From Haloprofundus halobius (GTDB lineage: Archaea > Halobacteriota > Halobacteria > Halobacteriales > Haloferacaceae), in NCBI RefSeq assembly GCF_020097835.1, contig NZ_CP083666.1, positions 2,728,001 to 2,792,000 on the forward strand: a stretch of 64,000 bases of DNA, written 5' to 3'. The notes under the pieces are model-generated. The model saw only the letters and a program-made list of their open reading frames with translations. It was not told where the DNA came from and ran no database searches. This document shows positions 8,897 through 17,822 of this stretch, piece by piece (position 1 is the stretch's first letter; the number at the start of each line of letters is the position of its first letter). Both the position numbers and the translations under genes were made by a program.

Positions 8897-8994
8897 TGAA
8901 CGGACACGACGCCTGAGTCGCGGTCGCAGACGCGGTCCGAACGCGGGTTGGCTGTCGACATCAGTTACATGTGACTCGCGACCGAACCCACCAT

Positions 8995-9249
8995 ATGTCG
9001 CGAAACTTCCGCGGCGAAGACGAGGGAAAGCGCGTCGTCGACCACGAAGGGAACGAGGTCGGGACCATCGAACTCGCCGGCGATAACGCCGAGTACGCGG
9101 ACGTAGAGCGCGGCGGGAGCATCACCGAGGGTCTGATGGAGATGCTCGGCTGGGAGTCCGACGACGACAGTCGGCTCCACCGCGAACACGTTAAAGAAAT
9201 GAAAGGTGACGAGGTACACCTGAAAGAACCGCAGGAACGACACGGGTAA
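8995..9249 (+). CDS. PRC-barrel domain protein
   Basis: An 84-aa acidic protein. The first half (GKRVVDHEGNEVGTIELAG) is a clear PRC-barrel beta unit. The rest (GGSITEGLMEMLGWESDDD) is a helical acidic tail ending in charged residues. The ATG at 8995 is preferred over a start further upstream because the PRC motif begins right after it. An imperfect palindrome (AGTTACATGTGACT, 8963-8976) overlies the expected TATA position. Small PRC proteins of this kind are common in haloarchaea and unassigned. Confidence 0.75.
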   Translation: MSRNFRGEDEGKRVVDHEGNEVGTIELAGDNAEYADVERGGSITEGLMEMLGWESDDDSRLHREHVKEMKGDEVHLKEPQERHG

Positions 9250-9284
9250 TCGGCGTTCGGAGCCCGTTTGGGGCCCTACTGCGG

Positions 9285-9839
9285 TCAGAGTACGAAGCGA
9301 CTTACCGTCGAGTACTCGGGACCGTTGGGGCCGATCACGCTCTCTTTGAGCCGAATCTGCTCGACGCGGAACGTCCCGACCGTCGGGTCCGTCTCGCGGA
9401 CGGCCCGTCGTACTATGTCTTTTCCGAGGGCATCGTCCATTCGTGCGAGCGTAACGTGGGGCGTGAACTCGTGGGACTCCGCGTCGAAGCCGATGGCCGT
9501 CGTCTCCCGTTCGACAGCTTCGGCGAGGCGAGTGATTCGCTCACTACCCTCCTCGATGCCGAGCCAGACGACGCTGACGTAGTCGAGCGACGGGAAGACG
9601 CCCAGTCCGCCGACGGTCGCCTCGAACGGTTCGACGTTCGCGGCATCGACCGCCGATTCGAGCGCCTCCTCCACCTCGCCGAGACGGTCATCGTCGGTCT
9701 CGCCGAGGAACTTCAGCGTGAGATGAGCCTGCTCCGGGTCAACGAACCGGAGGCCCTCGGCGTCGCGCAGGTCGTCTTGGACGGCCGCGACGGCGCCCGA
9801 GAGCGAGTGCGGGAGGTCGATGCTGACGAACAGTCGCAT
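9285..9839 (-). CDS. thpR: RNA 2',3'-cyclic phosphodiesterase (2H family)
   Basis: A 184-aa member of the LigT/ThpR 2H phosphoesterase family. The two catalytic HxT motifs are clear: HLTLKFLGET near residue 40 and HVTLARM near 130. It starts MRLFVSIDLP, a typical family N-terminus. It hydrolyses 2',3'-cyclic phosphodiester ends of RNA and can join tRNA halves in vitro. It is alone on the minus strand; a TTAA-type box (9861-9867) lies about 25 nt upstream. Confidence 0.92.
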   Translation of the reverse strand: MRLFVSIDLPHSLSGAVAAVQDDLRDAEGLRFVDPEQAHLTLKFLGETDDDRLGEVEEALESAVDAANVEPFEATVGGLGVFPSLDYVSVVWLGIEEGSERITRLAEAVERETTAIGFDAESHEFTPHVTLARMDDALGKDIVRRAVRETDPTVGTFRVEQIRLKESVIGPNGPEYSTVSRFVL

Positions 9840-10039
9840 ACCTACCCTGCGACGACGAGGGCGTTAAGAGTCGGGGTCAACGGGGTCGGGCGACATACGT
9901 TTATCAGCGATGACGGGACCACCGTCGTCTGTGAACTAACACGAGACCGCGAGGCGGTCGAGGCGGGAGCACGGTGTACCCCTCGCGGACGGCACGATAT
10001 CGACACACCGTCTGTTCGCCACGAGTCCGTTTGCTCGTC

Positions 10040-11071
10040 TCACTCGGCACAGAGGCCTGACCCTTCGACGCGCATGACGGCCTCGCCGTCGGGGAGGTTC
10101 GGCGCGTCGACCAGTTTGACGACTCGCTTGGTGCCTCTCGCATTTCTCAGATAGAGGCGGACCGAGGAGGCGTGACCGAGGATGTTACCGCCGATGGGCC
10201 TGGTCGGGTCGCCGAAGAAGGCGTCGGGGTTGCTCTGTACCTGATTCGTCACGACGACGGCAACGTTGTAGAGGTGTGCGATGCGGAGCAGGTCGTGGAC
10301 GTGCCGGTTGAGTTTCTGCTGTCGCGCCGCCAGCGCACCGCGGCCGAGATACTCCGCGCGGAAGTGCGCCGTCAGCGAGTCCACGCAGAGGAGGCGAATC
10401 GGCCACTCGGTGCCCTCGGCTTCCGAGATGAGCTGCTTGGCGTTCTCGGCCAGCAACATCTGGTGGTCGGAGTTGTACGCCTCCGCGACGTGGAGTCGGT
10501 CGAGGACGTCGCCGACGAGTGCGTCTATCGCTGTGTCGTCGTGGGGCGATCCCTCGATATCTCGCCGAGCGAGTTCGGCCGCCAACGTCTCGTCGTCCAA
10601 TCCTCGGATCATCTCGTCGATGCGCTCGGGTCTGAACGTGTTCTCGGTGTCGACGAAGAGTGCACTCCCTTCCAGTCCGCCGTGGTCGTGCGCCAGTTGG
10701 ACGTTCACCGCGAGTTGGTGGGTGACCTGCGATTTGCCGGCGCCGTAGCCGCCGTACACCTCGGTGATGGACCGCGTCTCGACGCCGCCGCCGAGCAGGT
10801 CGTCTACCTCGGGGACGCGCCACCGGAGTTTACCGACCTGCTTGCGGTGCTGGAGCATCTCGACGCCGGTTTCGAACCGACCGACGTCCGTGAATTCGCG
10901 TGCGCCGCGGACGATGTCTCCGGCGGCGGTCTCACCGATGTCGGCCGCCCCAGCGATTTCGGCGGGGCTCGCAACCGCCAGCGTTCGGTAGGAGTCGTAG
11001 CCGGCCGCGTTCAGTTTCTCGGCCGTCGCCGGACCGACGCCCGGGAGCCGTTCGAGGTTCGTCGCTGCCAT
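10040..11071 (-). CDS. second full-length RadA-type recombinase (paralogue)
   Basis: A 343-aa RecA/Rad51 superfamily recombinase. It has the N-terminal helix-hairpin-helix domain ([12 protein letters not shown]), Walker A GGYGAGKSQ at about 107-115, Walker B RLLCVDS near 226-232 and the L2 region with [16 protein letters not shown]. It aligns without a gap to the other RadA here (17823-18854), also 343 aa, with 224 identical positions by hand count (about 65%). It is not RadB, which lacks the N-terminal domain. The ATG at 11071 gives the RadA N-terminus; the frame stays open upstream. It is divergent from uvsE, with the same promoter element as radA, which suggests damage-linked expression. 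Confidence 0.92.
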   Translation of the reverse strand: MAATNLERLPGVGPATAEKLNAAGYDSYRTLAVASPAEIAGAADIGETAAGDIVRGAREFTDVGRFETGVEMLQHRKQVGKLRWRVPEVDDLLGGGVETRSITEVYGGYGAGKSQVTHQLAVNVQLAHDHGGLEGSALFVDTENTFRPERIDEMIRGLDDETLAAELARRDIEGSPHDDTAIDALVGDVLDRLHVAEAYNSDHQMLLAENAKQLISEAEGTEWPIRLLCVDSLTAHFRAEYLGRGALAARQQKLNRHVHDLLRIAHLYNVAVVVTNQVQSNPDAFFGDPTRPIGGNILGHASSVRLYLRNARGTKRVVKLVDAPNLPDGEAVMRVEGSGLCAE

Positions 11072-11095
11072 GTAACCGGTTACCATCCACCGGGG

Positions 11096-11128
11096 ATAAA
11101 CCGTCGGTAACTGGAGGGTGAAAGTGAA
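11096..11128 (-). promoter_or_regulatory. promoter and putative operator of the radA paralogue
   Basis: In plus-strand orientation the block is ATAAA (11096-11100, TATA box, 25 nt from the start codon), a 17-nt spacer containing GGTAACTGGAG, then GTGAAAGTGAA (11118-11128). The same layout with the same 17-nt spacing recurs before the canonical radA. On the coding strand the upstream element reads TTCACTTTCAC, a TTCAC direct repeat. Confidence 0.65.
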
Positions 11129-11271
11129 CGGCTCGGTCAGAAGATTGGGAGTAGAAGGGCATAGACGCCCGAAATCCACACTACTGTTCACTTCCGTTTC
11201 GGGGCGGCAGTACGCTTACCTGCACGCGGCCCTACGGGAGAGCGTAGCGGTTCTCCGACCGTCCCACCACG

Positions 11272-12219
11272 ATGACCAGATACGGCTACGCCGCGATGAA
11301 CACGACGCTCCGAGAAGAGAGCGTCCGAACGAACCGCGGCATGCGAGAGGCGACGTTCGAAGAGCGCGGCCTCCCGTACGCCGGCGAGTTGGCCGAGAAG
11401 AACTGCAGCGACCTGCGTCGAATCGTCGAGTGGAACCTCGACCACGACATCTACTTCTACCGAATCACCTCGGACCTCCTACCGTGGTACAGTCGGTACA
11501 GCCTCGGCGACCTCCCGAACGCCGCGACCGTCCGCGAGGAACTCGAAGCCGTCGGCGAACTCGCCACGGTCAACGATGTCCGGCTAACGTTTCACCCGAA
11601 TCACTTCGTCAAACTGGCGAGTCCCGACGAGTCAGTCGTCGACAACGCCGTCGGCGACCTCGAAAACCACGGCGCGCTCATGGACGCGATGGGACTGTCG
11701 CGGACGCCGTACAACGCCATCAACGTCCACATCGGCGCGCACTACGGCGACAAGGAGGCGACCGGAGAGCGATTCTGCGGGAACCTCGACCGCCTCTCGG
11801 AATCGGTTCGGAGTCGCCTCACCGTCGAGAACGACGACAAGGAGTCGCTGTGGAGTGTTCCGGAACTGGTCGAGACCGTCGCCGACGAAGCGGGGATTCC
11901 GGTGACGTACGACGAACTTCACCACCAGTTCACTTCTCGGGGGCTTACGCGCCGGGAGGCGGCGCGACTGGCCGCCGACACGTGGAAGACGACGCCGATC
12001 ATCCACTACAGCGAGTCGCGGCGACTGTACGAGACCGATTCGACGACTCGTCCGCAGAATCACAGCGACTACGTTCGGGGGCCGATTCTGACGTACGGCA
12101 CCGGCGCGGACGTGATGATAGAGGCGAAGATGAAGGAGCGCGCAGTTCTCCGGTATCGGGAACGAAACGACGTAAACTCGAAAAGCGACACCCCCGGAGA
12201 CGACGCCCGCGGGACGTAG
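11272..12219 (+). CDS. uvsE: UV DNA damage endonuclease
   Basis: A 315-aa UVDE-family TIM-barrel endonuclease, which nicks DNA 5' of UV photoproducts and starts an excision pathway independent of UvrABC. It shows MTRYGYAAMN at the N-terminus, FYRITSDLLPW, LTFHPNHFVKL, NVHIGAHYGDK, LTVENDD and the late YDELHHQF and PIIHYSE blocks that carry the metal-binding His and Glu residues. The length matches the family. It is divergently transcribed from the second RadA with a 200-bp gap. No clear TATA box was seen for uvsE itself. Confidence 0.92.
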   Translation: MTRYGYAAMNTTLREESVRTNRGMREATFEERGLPYAGELAEKNCSDLRRIVEWNLDHDIYFYRITSDLLPWYSRYSLGDLPNAATVREELEAVGELATVNDVRLTFHPNHFVKLASPDESVVDNAVGDLENHGALMDAMGLSRTPYNAINVHIGAHYGDKEATGERFCGNLDRLSESVRSRLTVENDDKESLWSVPELVETVADEAGIPVTYDELHHQFTSRGLTRREAARLAADTWKTTPIIHYSESRRLYETDSTTRPQNHSDYVRGPILTYGTGADVMIEAKMKERAVLRYRERNDVNSKSDTPGDDARGT

Positions 12220-12251
12220 CGCTTAACCAGCGCCGTCGCCAAAGCCGGGTT

Positions 12252-12992
12252 ATGACCGACGACGGCGACCGAGAGCATCGCTACTCCGAGGGCCAGGGGT
12301 TCGACGATGCCTACGACGAGTTCACGCTCGACCCGCCAGAGCTGAAAGTCGACCCCTCGAAGGTCGACCCCGTCGACTCCCGCGTGCTAGCCGACATCCT
12401 CGACCGACGCAACGTCGACCGCGACGACGTCGACATCGAGAGTCTGATGGAGGTCGGCCTCTCGTACATGCAGATAAACCGCTTCGAGGAGGCGACCGAG
12501 ACGTTCGCCCGCGCGGCGCAGTTCGCCGAAGAGGAGAGCCTCGAAGCCCAGGAGGCGTGGGTGAACAAAGGCGTCGCCCACGCGGAACTCGAGGAGTTCG
12601 ACGAGGCCATCGGTGCCTACCGTGAGGCGCTGCGCGCAAACGAACGCTCCGAACACGCCGCAACCGCCGAGACGAATCTGGCGTACGCGCTCTGGGAGTT
12701 CGGCGAAGTCGAGGAGGCGCTCAACCACGCCGAGCGCGCCGTCGAAATCGACCCGCGCTTCCCGCAGGCGTGGTACAACCGCGGCTTCTTCCTCTCGGAG
12801 CGCGGCCTCTACGAGGACGCCGTCAACGCCTACGACAACGCGCTCCGCCTCGGGATGCGCAACGCCGACCTCTTGGAGGAGAAGGCGATGGCACTCGAAG
12901 AACTCGGCGAGTTAGAGGAGGCCGAGGAAGTGCAGGCGGAGGCCGACGAACTCCGCGAGCAAGCCGAACAGGAGATGGTCGAGGAGTTCTGA
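12252..12992 (+). CDS. tetratricopeptide repeat protein
   Basis: A 246-aa very acidic protein with about four or five TPR units from residue 75 on: SYMQINRFEEATETFARAAQ, NKGVAHAELEEFDEAIGAY, NLAYALWEFGEVEEALNH, NRGFFLSERGLYEDAVNAY. The N-terminal about 70 residues are charged and lack a known fold. It has no signal peptide, so it is a cytoplasmic scaffold. The start at 12252 follows a CTTAA box by 24-31 nt. Its stop overlaps the DUF424 start by one base, so the two are co-translated. Confidence 0.9.
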   Translation: MTDDGDREHRYSEGQGFDDAYDEFTLDPPELKVDPSKVDPVDSRVLADILDRRNVDRDDVDIESLMEVGLSYMQINRFEEATETFARAAQFAEEESLEAQEAWVNKGVAHAELEEFDEAIGAYREALRANERSEHAATAETNLAYALWEFGEVEEALNHAERAVEIDPRFPQAWYNRGFFLSERGLYEDAVNAYDNALRLGMRNADLLEEKAMALEELGELEEAEEVQAEADELREQAEQEMVEEF

Positions 12993-13294
12993 TGCTGGTC
13001 CGCGAACGCCAGACGCCGGAGGGACTGCTCGTCTCCGTCTGCGACCCCGACTGTATCGGCGAGACGTACGAGAACGGCAAGGTGTCGTTGACCGTCACCG
13101 AGGAGTTCTACGGCGGCGACGACGCCGAAGAGGCCGACGCCGACAGCGTCGTCGACAGCCTCACCCGTGCGACGGTGGCGAACATCGTCGGCGAGGAGGC
13201 CGTCGGCGTCGCTATCGAGGCCGGCATCATCGACGAGGAGACCGTTCTCGACGTCGGAGAGACGCGCCACGCCCAGTTGCTCTGGATGCGGTAA
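12992..13294 (+). CDS. DUF424 family protein
   Basis: A 100-aa archaeal protein of unknown function. The features I recognise as DUF424 are VSVCDPDCIGETYENGK near the N-terminus and the later ATVANIVGEEAVGVAIEAG with a hydrophobic LLWMR end. An acidic loop (YGGDDAEEADADS) interrupts the middle. It overlaps the TPR gene by one base. The family is broadly conserved in Euryarchaeota, often near translation genes. Confidence 0.85.
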   Translation: MLVRERQTPEGLLVSVCDPDCIGETYENGKVSLTVTEEFYGGDDAEEADADSVVDSLTRATVANIVGEEAVGVAIEAGIIDEETVLDVGETRHAQLLWMR

Positions 13295-13381
13295 GACCGC
13301 TCACGAAGGCAGAACCGAGTCGAAAATCCGTCGTCGTTTACGGTGTTTTCTCGGAAGTTCGACGACAGTCCGAGTATCCGA

Positions 13382-13783
13382 CTACGTCGGACTCGGCGTC
13401 CGGACCTGCGAGAGGTACGCCGCGAGGTCCGTCGTGGTGACGATACCGATGAGGTCGCCGTCGTCGACGACCGGCAGGTGGTGAAAGCCGTGTTCGATCA
13501 TGCTGTCGGCGACGTCTCGAATCGGTGTTTGGGCGGTGGTCGTGATGGGGTCCGTCGACATGTACGCCGAAACCGGCGTCTCGTCTTTCGGCTTTCGCTC
13601 GGCGACGATTTGGACGAAGTCGGTGGACGTGAGGATACCCTCGAGACGGTTCTCGTCGTCGACGACGAGCACCGAGCCGATACCGTTCTCCATCATCGTT
13701 TTCGCGGCCGTCTCGACGAGCGTGTCGGGCGTAACCGTGTGAAGCGACGAGGACATCAACTGCGCGACGAAGATATCGTCCAT
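13382..13783 (-). CDS. paired CBS-domain protein
   Basis: A 133-aa stand-alone protein with two CBS motifs: LVETAAKTMMENGIGSVLVVDDENRLEGILTS (split here as residues about 22-52) and a second at about 85-120 (VADSMIEHGFHHLP, DLIGIVTTTDLAAYL). Such proteins bind adenine nucleotides or S-adenosylmethionine and act as sensors. A CATAAGA box lies about 23-29 nt upstream. It is divergent from sufS; ligand and partner are unknown. Confidence 0.9.
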   Translation of the reverse strand: MDDIFVAQLMSSSLHTVTPDTLVETAAKTMMENGIGSVLVVDDENRLEGILTSTDFVQIVAERKPKDETPVSAYMSTDPITTTAQTPIRDVADSMIEHGFHHLPVVDDGDLIGIVTTTDLAAYLSQVRTPSPT

Positions 13784-13947
13784 GATTTTTCATCGCCTGT
13801 GCCAGTCATAAGAGTTGTCGTGGCGGAAGCAGTCGAACGAGGTCACGCCTCGCCGGGGGTGACGAGCGGTCGAACGTAACCACGAGCGATTACAGACGCC
13901 CCGTCGGACCGAAGGGATGTTAGTGCTCCGTCCCCTGCGATTCGACA

Positions 13948-15225
13948 ATGAGCACGCAGGAGTCGTACCCCATTGACGTCGACGCCCTCCGCGAGGAGTT
14001 CCCCATCCTCCAGCGGAGAGTCGGCGGCGACGTGACCGTCCCCGGCCCCGACGAGGGCGACGACACGCCGCTGGTCTACCTCGATAACGGCGCGACGAGT
14101 CAGACGCCCGAGCCGGTGGTTGAGGCCATCGCCGACTACTACCGCACCTACAACTCGAACGTCCACCGCGGCATCCATCATCTGAGCCAAGAGGCGTCGG
14201 TGGCGTACGAGGAGGCGCACGACCGCGTCGCGGAGTTCATCGGCGCGGAGGGTCGCGAGGAGATCGTCTTCACGAAGAACACCACCGAAGCCGAGAACCT
14301 CGTCGCCTACGCGTGGGGGCTGAACGAACTCGGTCCCGACGACAGCGTCGTCCTCACGCAGATGGAACACCACGCGTCGCTCGTCACGTGGCAGCAGATC
14401 GGTAAGAGGACCGGTGCGGACGTCCGATTCATCCGCGTCGACGACGAGGGTTGCCTCGACATGGACCACGCGCGCGAACTCGTCGACGACTCGACGAAGA
14501 TGGTGAGCGTCGTCCACGTCTCGAACACGCTCGGCACCATCAATCCGGTCTCGGAACTCGCGGACCTCGCGCACGACCACGGCGCGTACGTCTTCGTCGA
14601 CGGCGCGCAGTCGGTGCCGAATCGGCCGGTCGACGTGCAGGCAATCGACGCGGACTTCTTCGCCTTCTCCGGGCACAAGATGTGCGGCCCGACCGGTATC
14701 GGCGTCCTCTACGGGAAGGAGGCGATTCTCGAAGAGATGGAGCCGTACCTCTACGGCGGCGACATGATTCGGCGCGTCAGCTACGACGACGCCTCCTGGG
14801 AGGACCTTCCGTGGAAGTTCGAGGCCGGAACGCCGCCCATCGCCCAGGGAATCGGTCTCCACGCGGCCGTTGACTACCTCAACGACATCGGGATGGAGAA
14901 CATCCAGAGCCACGAGGAGCAACTCGTGGAGTACGCCTACGACGAACTGACCGCGTTCGACGACGTGGAGATCTACGGCCCGCCGGGCGACGACCGCGGC
15001 GGCCTCGTCGCGTTCAACCTCGACGGCGTCCACGCCCACGACCTCTCCAGCATCGTCAACGACTACGGCGTCGCCATCCGCGCGGGCGACCACTGTACGC
15101 AACCGCTGCACGAGACGCTCGGCGTCGCGGCCTCCGCGCGAGCGTCGTTCTATCTGTACAACACTCGTGACGAAATCGACGTGCTCGTCGACGCGGTGGA
15201 CGAGGCGCGGCAGTTGTTCAGCTAA
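13948..15225 (+). CDS. sufS: cysteine desulfurase SufS
   Basis: A 425-aa group II cysteine desulfurase that supplies sulfur for Fe-S clusters. The PLP lysine is in FFAFSGHKMCGPTG and the catalytic Cys in IRAGDHCTQPLHETLG; YLDNGATSQTPEPVV and NVHRGIHHLSQEA are family landmarks. A short insert (GGDVTVPGPDEGDDTPL) lies near residue 30. It belongs functionally with SufU at 17118, although two unrelated genes lie between. The ATG at 13948 gives the expected N-terminal helix IDVDALREEFPIL. Confidence 0.95.
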   Translation: MSTQESYPIDVDALREEFPILQRRVGGDVTVPGPDEGDDTPLVYLDNGATSQTPEPVVEAIADYYRTYNSNVHRGIHHLSQEASVAYEEAHDRVAEFIGAEGREEIVFTKNTTEAENLVAYAWGLNELGPDDSVVLTQMEHHASLVTWQQIGKRTGADVRFIRVDDEGCLDMDHARELVDDSTKMVSVVHVSNTLGTINPVSELADLAHDHGAYVFVDGAQSVPNRPVDVQAIDADFFAFSGHKMCGPTGIGVLYGKEAILEEMEPYLYGGDMIRRVSYDDASWEDLPWKFEAGTPPIAQGIGLHAAVDYLNDIGMENIQSHEEQLVEYAYDELTAFDDVEIYGPPGDDRGGLVAFNLDGVHAHDLSSIVNDYGVAIRAGDHCTQPLHETLGVAASARASFYLYNTRDEIDVLVDAVDEARQLFS

Positions 15226-15263
15226 GCTTTCGCTGCGTTTCGACTTGTTGATTTTGACCGTTT

Positions 15264-15743
15264 CTACAGCGGTTGTGATTCGCCCTCTCGAACGACTACT
15301 GGGACGGTAACCGAGTGGGTTCGACCGAGCCACTCGACCGTCGTGTACACCTCTCGGGGGGCCGCAGCGGCAATCTCGTCGAGTGTTATACTGGGGCGAT
15401 GAACGACCTCGCCCTCGCGGTTCAGACGGGTCGAGATGCCGATGCGAGCGACTGGTTTTCCGTCTATCGACCCGACACCACCGGCGATGCGTTCGTCGGT
15501 GTCGAGGCGCTCCATTGTCACCGCTTCGACGCGACGGACAGCGAGTCCACCTGCCTTCATCCCGGCGAGACGTTCGTACGGGGCGGTGCCGTATCTGACG
15601 GGACCGTTAGCATCCATCACCTCCGGATACCGAAGCTCGCCCGTCGCCTCGTCGTACTCGAACCGTCCGGGGTGGTCCTCCTCGACCGTACCCGAAACCG
15701 AAATCGGCTCGCCGCGAGCGGGGACCGCGTCTTCGGAGGTCAT
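15264..15743 (-). CDS. conserved-looking protein of unknown function
   Basis: A 159-aa protein I do not recognise. It looks real: good G/C third positions, beta-rich segments (YRTAPYERLAGMKAGGLAVRRVEAV is replaced here by YGTAPYERLAGMK and AVRRVEAVTMER), and a C-terminal WLGRTHSVTVPVVVREG strand pair. It has no signal peptide, TM segment or cysteines. It is convergent with sufS (38-bp gap) and divergent from threonine synthase. Confidence 0.55.
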   Translation of the reverse strand: MTSEDAVPARGEPISVSGTVEEDHPGRFEYDEATGELRYPEVMDANGPVRYGTAPYERLAGMKAGGLAVRRVEAVTMERLDTDERIAGGVGSIDGKPVARIGISTRLNREGEVVHRPSITLDEIAAAAPREVYTTVEWLGRTHSVTVPVVVREGESQPL

Positions 15744-15867
15744 ACCCTTGGTACAGTTGGGCGGCCGATGAGCGTTCCGCCCTCGTCGGTCCAGCGCTGT
15801 CGGGACAACTGCAAAGCGGATACAGCGAACGCGCTGTTTATCCCGCCTCGCCCGACATCGACTACCA

Positions 15868-17049
15868 ATGACCGAGCGCATCTGCTACGCCTGCGGCGCG
15901 ACGGCCGCCGCCCCCGCGACGCGCTGCGACTGCGGCGAACCGCTGTGGCTGGCGTCCGAACCCCCCGATTTCGACTGGAACGCCGTGGTCGACGCACCGG
16001 GCATGTGGCGCCACGCCGAGTTGCTGCCGTTCGACTCACCCGGCGGCGTCGCAGACGCGGCCGGCGGAACGCCGCTGCTCCGCCTCCCTCGACTCGACGA
16101 GTTCGCTGGCGCGCGTTTCCACCTGAAAAACGAGGGTTCGAACCCGACGGGGAGTTTCAAAGACCGGGGAAGCGCCCTCGGCGTCGCCGCCGCGCTCGAC
16201 GCCGGTGCCGACGGCGTCGGCACCGTCTCGCACGGCAACATGGCGATGAGCACCGCCGCCAACGCCGCGAGCGCGGGTCTCGATTGCGTCGTGCTCGTCC
16301 CCGACGACATCCCCGAGTCGCGAATCGAACTCATCTCGCAGTACGGTCCCACGTTACTTCGCGTGAGAGGCGATTACGCCGAGCTCTACGACCGGTCGCT
16401 CGAACTCGGCGACGAACTCGAGATCCCGTTTCTCAACTCCGACGTGCCGCTGCGCGTCGAGGGACAGAAGACGACTGCGCTCGAAATATGCGAATCGTTC
16501 GCGCCCGACGTGCCGGACGCCATCGTCCTTCCGGTCAGCAGCGGCGGGCACGCCAGCGGCGTCTGGAAAGCGCTGCGGGAGTTGCAGGCGGCGGGTGCCA
16601 TCGAAGAGGTACCACGTTTGTACTTCGCGCAAGCCGCCGCCTGTGCGCCCATCGCCGAAGCGTTCGCCGCGGGCGACGACGTGGTTTCCGCCGTCGAGGA
16701 CGGTGAGACCATCGCGTACTCCATCGCCAACAGCGACCCGCCGAGCGGGACGCGCGCGCTCGCGGCGGCGAGAGAAACCGGGGGTGGCGTCGTCGCCGTC
16801 GACGATGACGAGATTCGCGCCGCACGGCGGGCGTTAGCCGAGTTCGGAGGGTTGAGCGTCGAATCCGCGTCGGCGACGTCGCTCGCTGCGATTCGACGAC
16901 TCGCGGCCGACGGCGAACTCGGTGAGGGGGACGACGTCGTCGCGGTGGCGACGGGGAGGGGAATCTCGGAGTCGCCGCCCGCGTCCGAGGCCGCGAGCGT
17001 CGCCCGCGTCGATATCGACGAACTCGGCGAGAGACTCGCGTCCCGCTGA
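15868..17049 (+). CDS. thrC: threonine synthase-like PLP enzyme
   Basis: A 393-aa fold-type II PLP enzyme. The PLP lysine lies in SNPTGSFKDRGSALG near residue 95; TVSHGNMAMSTAANAA and VLPVSSGGHASG form the phosphate-binding and active-site loops. The N-terminus has a short Cys-containing knuckle (CYACG...RCDCGEP) typical of archaeal threonine synthases. It converts O-phosphohomoserine to threonine, though several haloarchaeal paralogues exist and substrate is not certain. A TTTATC box (15836-15841) lies 27-32 nt before the ATG. Confidence 0.8.
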   Translation: MTERICYACGATAAAPATRCDCGEPLWLASEPPDFDWNAVVDAPGMWRHAELLPFDSPGGVADAAGGTPLLRLPRLDEFAGARFHLKNEGSNPTGSFKDRGSALGVAAALDAGADGVGTVSHGNMAMSTAANAASAGLDCVVLVPDDIPESRIELISQYGPTLLRVRGDYAELYDRSLELGDELEIPFLNSDVPLRVEGQKTTALEICESFAPDVPDAIVLPVSSGGHASGVWKALRELQAAGAIEEVPRLYFAQAAACAPIAEAFAAGDDVVSAVEDGETIAYSIANSDPPSGTRALAAARETGGGVVAVDDDEIRAARRALAEFGGLSVESASATSLAAIRRLAADGELGEGDDVVAVATGRGISESPPASEAASVARVDIDELGERLASR

Positions 17050-17117
17050 GATTCCGGAGACGCCCTGTGAGCGCCCCGGAACTCTTTTGCGTCGGACTGG
17101 CCTACCCGGAGACAGCT

Positions 17118-17540
17118 ATGGGTATGGGCTCGGACATGTACCGGCAGCAGATTCTCGACCACTACAAGAACCCGCGTAACTACGGCGAGATGGAGAACCC
17201 GACGTTCTCGCACGTGGGCGAGAACCCCTCCTGCGGGGACACCATCAAGGTCGACGTGCGCCTCGAAGACGACGGCGAGACCATCGAGTACGTCTCCTTC
17301 ACCGGCGACGGTTGCGCCATCTCGCAGGCCAGCGCGAGTCTGCTCTCGGAGAGGTTGCAGGGGACGACGCTCGACGAACTGGCGGCGATGGACACCGACG
17401 ACGTGACCGAGATGCTCGGCGTCGACATCAGCCCGATGCGAATCAAGTGTGCCGTCCTCGCCCGCCAGGTCGCACAGGACGGGGCGAAACTCCACGAGGG
17501 CGAACTCGACGACCTCGACCGAACCGTCACCGAGGAGTGA
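17118..17540 (+). CDS. sufU: SufU/IscU-type iron-sulfur scaffold or sulfurtransferase
   Basis: A 140-aa SufU-like protein. The three conserved Cys are visible in NPSCGDTIKVDV, GDGCAISQASASLLSE and MRIKCAVLARQV, with the family start MYRQQILDHYKNPRNYG. The 18-residue spacing expected of SufU was not checked against a model. It probably accepts sulfur from SufS 1.9 kb upstream. Starts at 17118 and 17124 are both plausible; the conserved part begins at SDMYRQQ. Confidence 0.9.
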   Translation: MGMGSDMYRQQILDHYKNPRNYGEMENPTFSHVGENPSCGDTIKVDVRLEDDGETIEYVSFTGDGCAISQASASLLSERLQGTTLDELAAMDTDDVTEMLGVDISPMRIKCAVLARQVAQDGAKLHEGELDDLDRTVTEE

Positions 17541-17672
17541 GTGGGCGTGGTATCGGCCGCTGGACGGCTCTCGGTGACTGATAGAGGGTTCTGAGGATTT
17601 TTCTCCCGGCCCTGTCTCTCAGGTCGAGACGACGATGCAAAGGGATACGCTCGCGTGTAGCGTAGCGGTGGT

Positions 17673-17804
17673 ATGATACAGCATCCCACGCAGACGTACG
17701 AGTGCAGCAACTGCGGCCACCGCGTGCGAACGAACGCGCCGCCGGGGCACTGTTCGGTGTGCGGCGGCGAGATGATGAATCTCAGCGTCGGCCGAGACAG
17801 TTAG
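17673..17804 (+). CDS. 43-aa rubrerythrin-like zinc-ribbon micro-protein
   Basis: This short gene reads MIQHPTQTYECSNCGHRV, then CSVCGGEM near the C-terminus, giving two CxxC knuckles that should bind one zinc (or iron, as in rubredoxin). Codon use is normal. It is convergent with radA, with only 18 bp between stops. Similar mini rubrerythrin-like domain proteins are common in haloarchaea; the role is unknown. Confidence 0.75.
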   Translation: MIQHPTQTYECSNCGHRVRTNAPPGHCSVCGGEMMNLSVGRDS

Positions 17805-17822
17805 AAGAGGATTTTATCGGGG

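Noticed and set aside
9840-10039. possible small gene behind a TTTATC box at about 9899
   Set aside because: No ATG- or GTG-started frame of reasonable length follows at 20-30 nt. It is probably an orphan sequence between two convergent or co-directed genes.
13843-15333. 496-codon open frame antisense to sufS
   Set aside because: It is a mirror of the GC-rich codon pattern. The composition is Arg/Val/Asp-rich with no motif, while sufS has intact catalytic residues.
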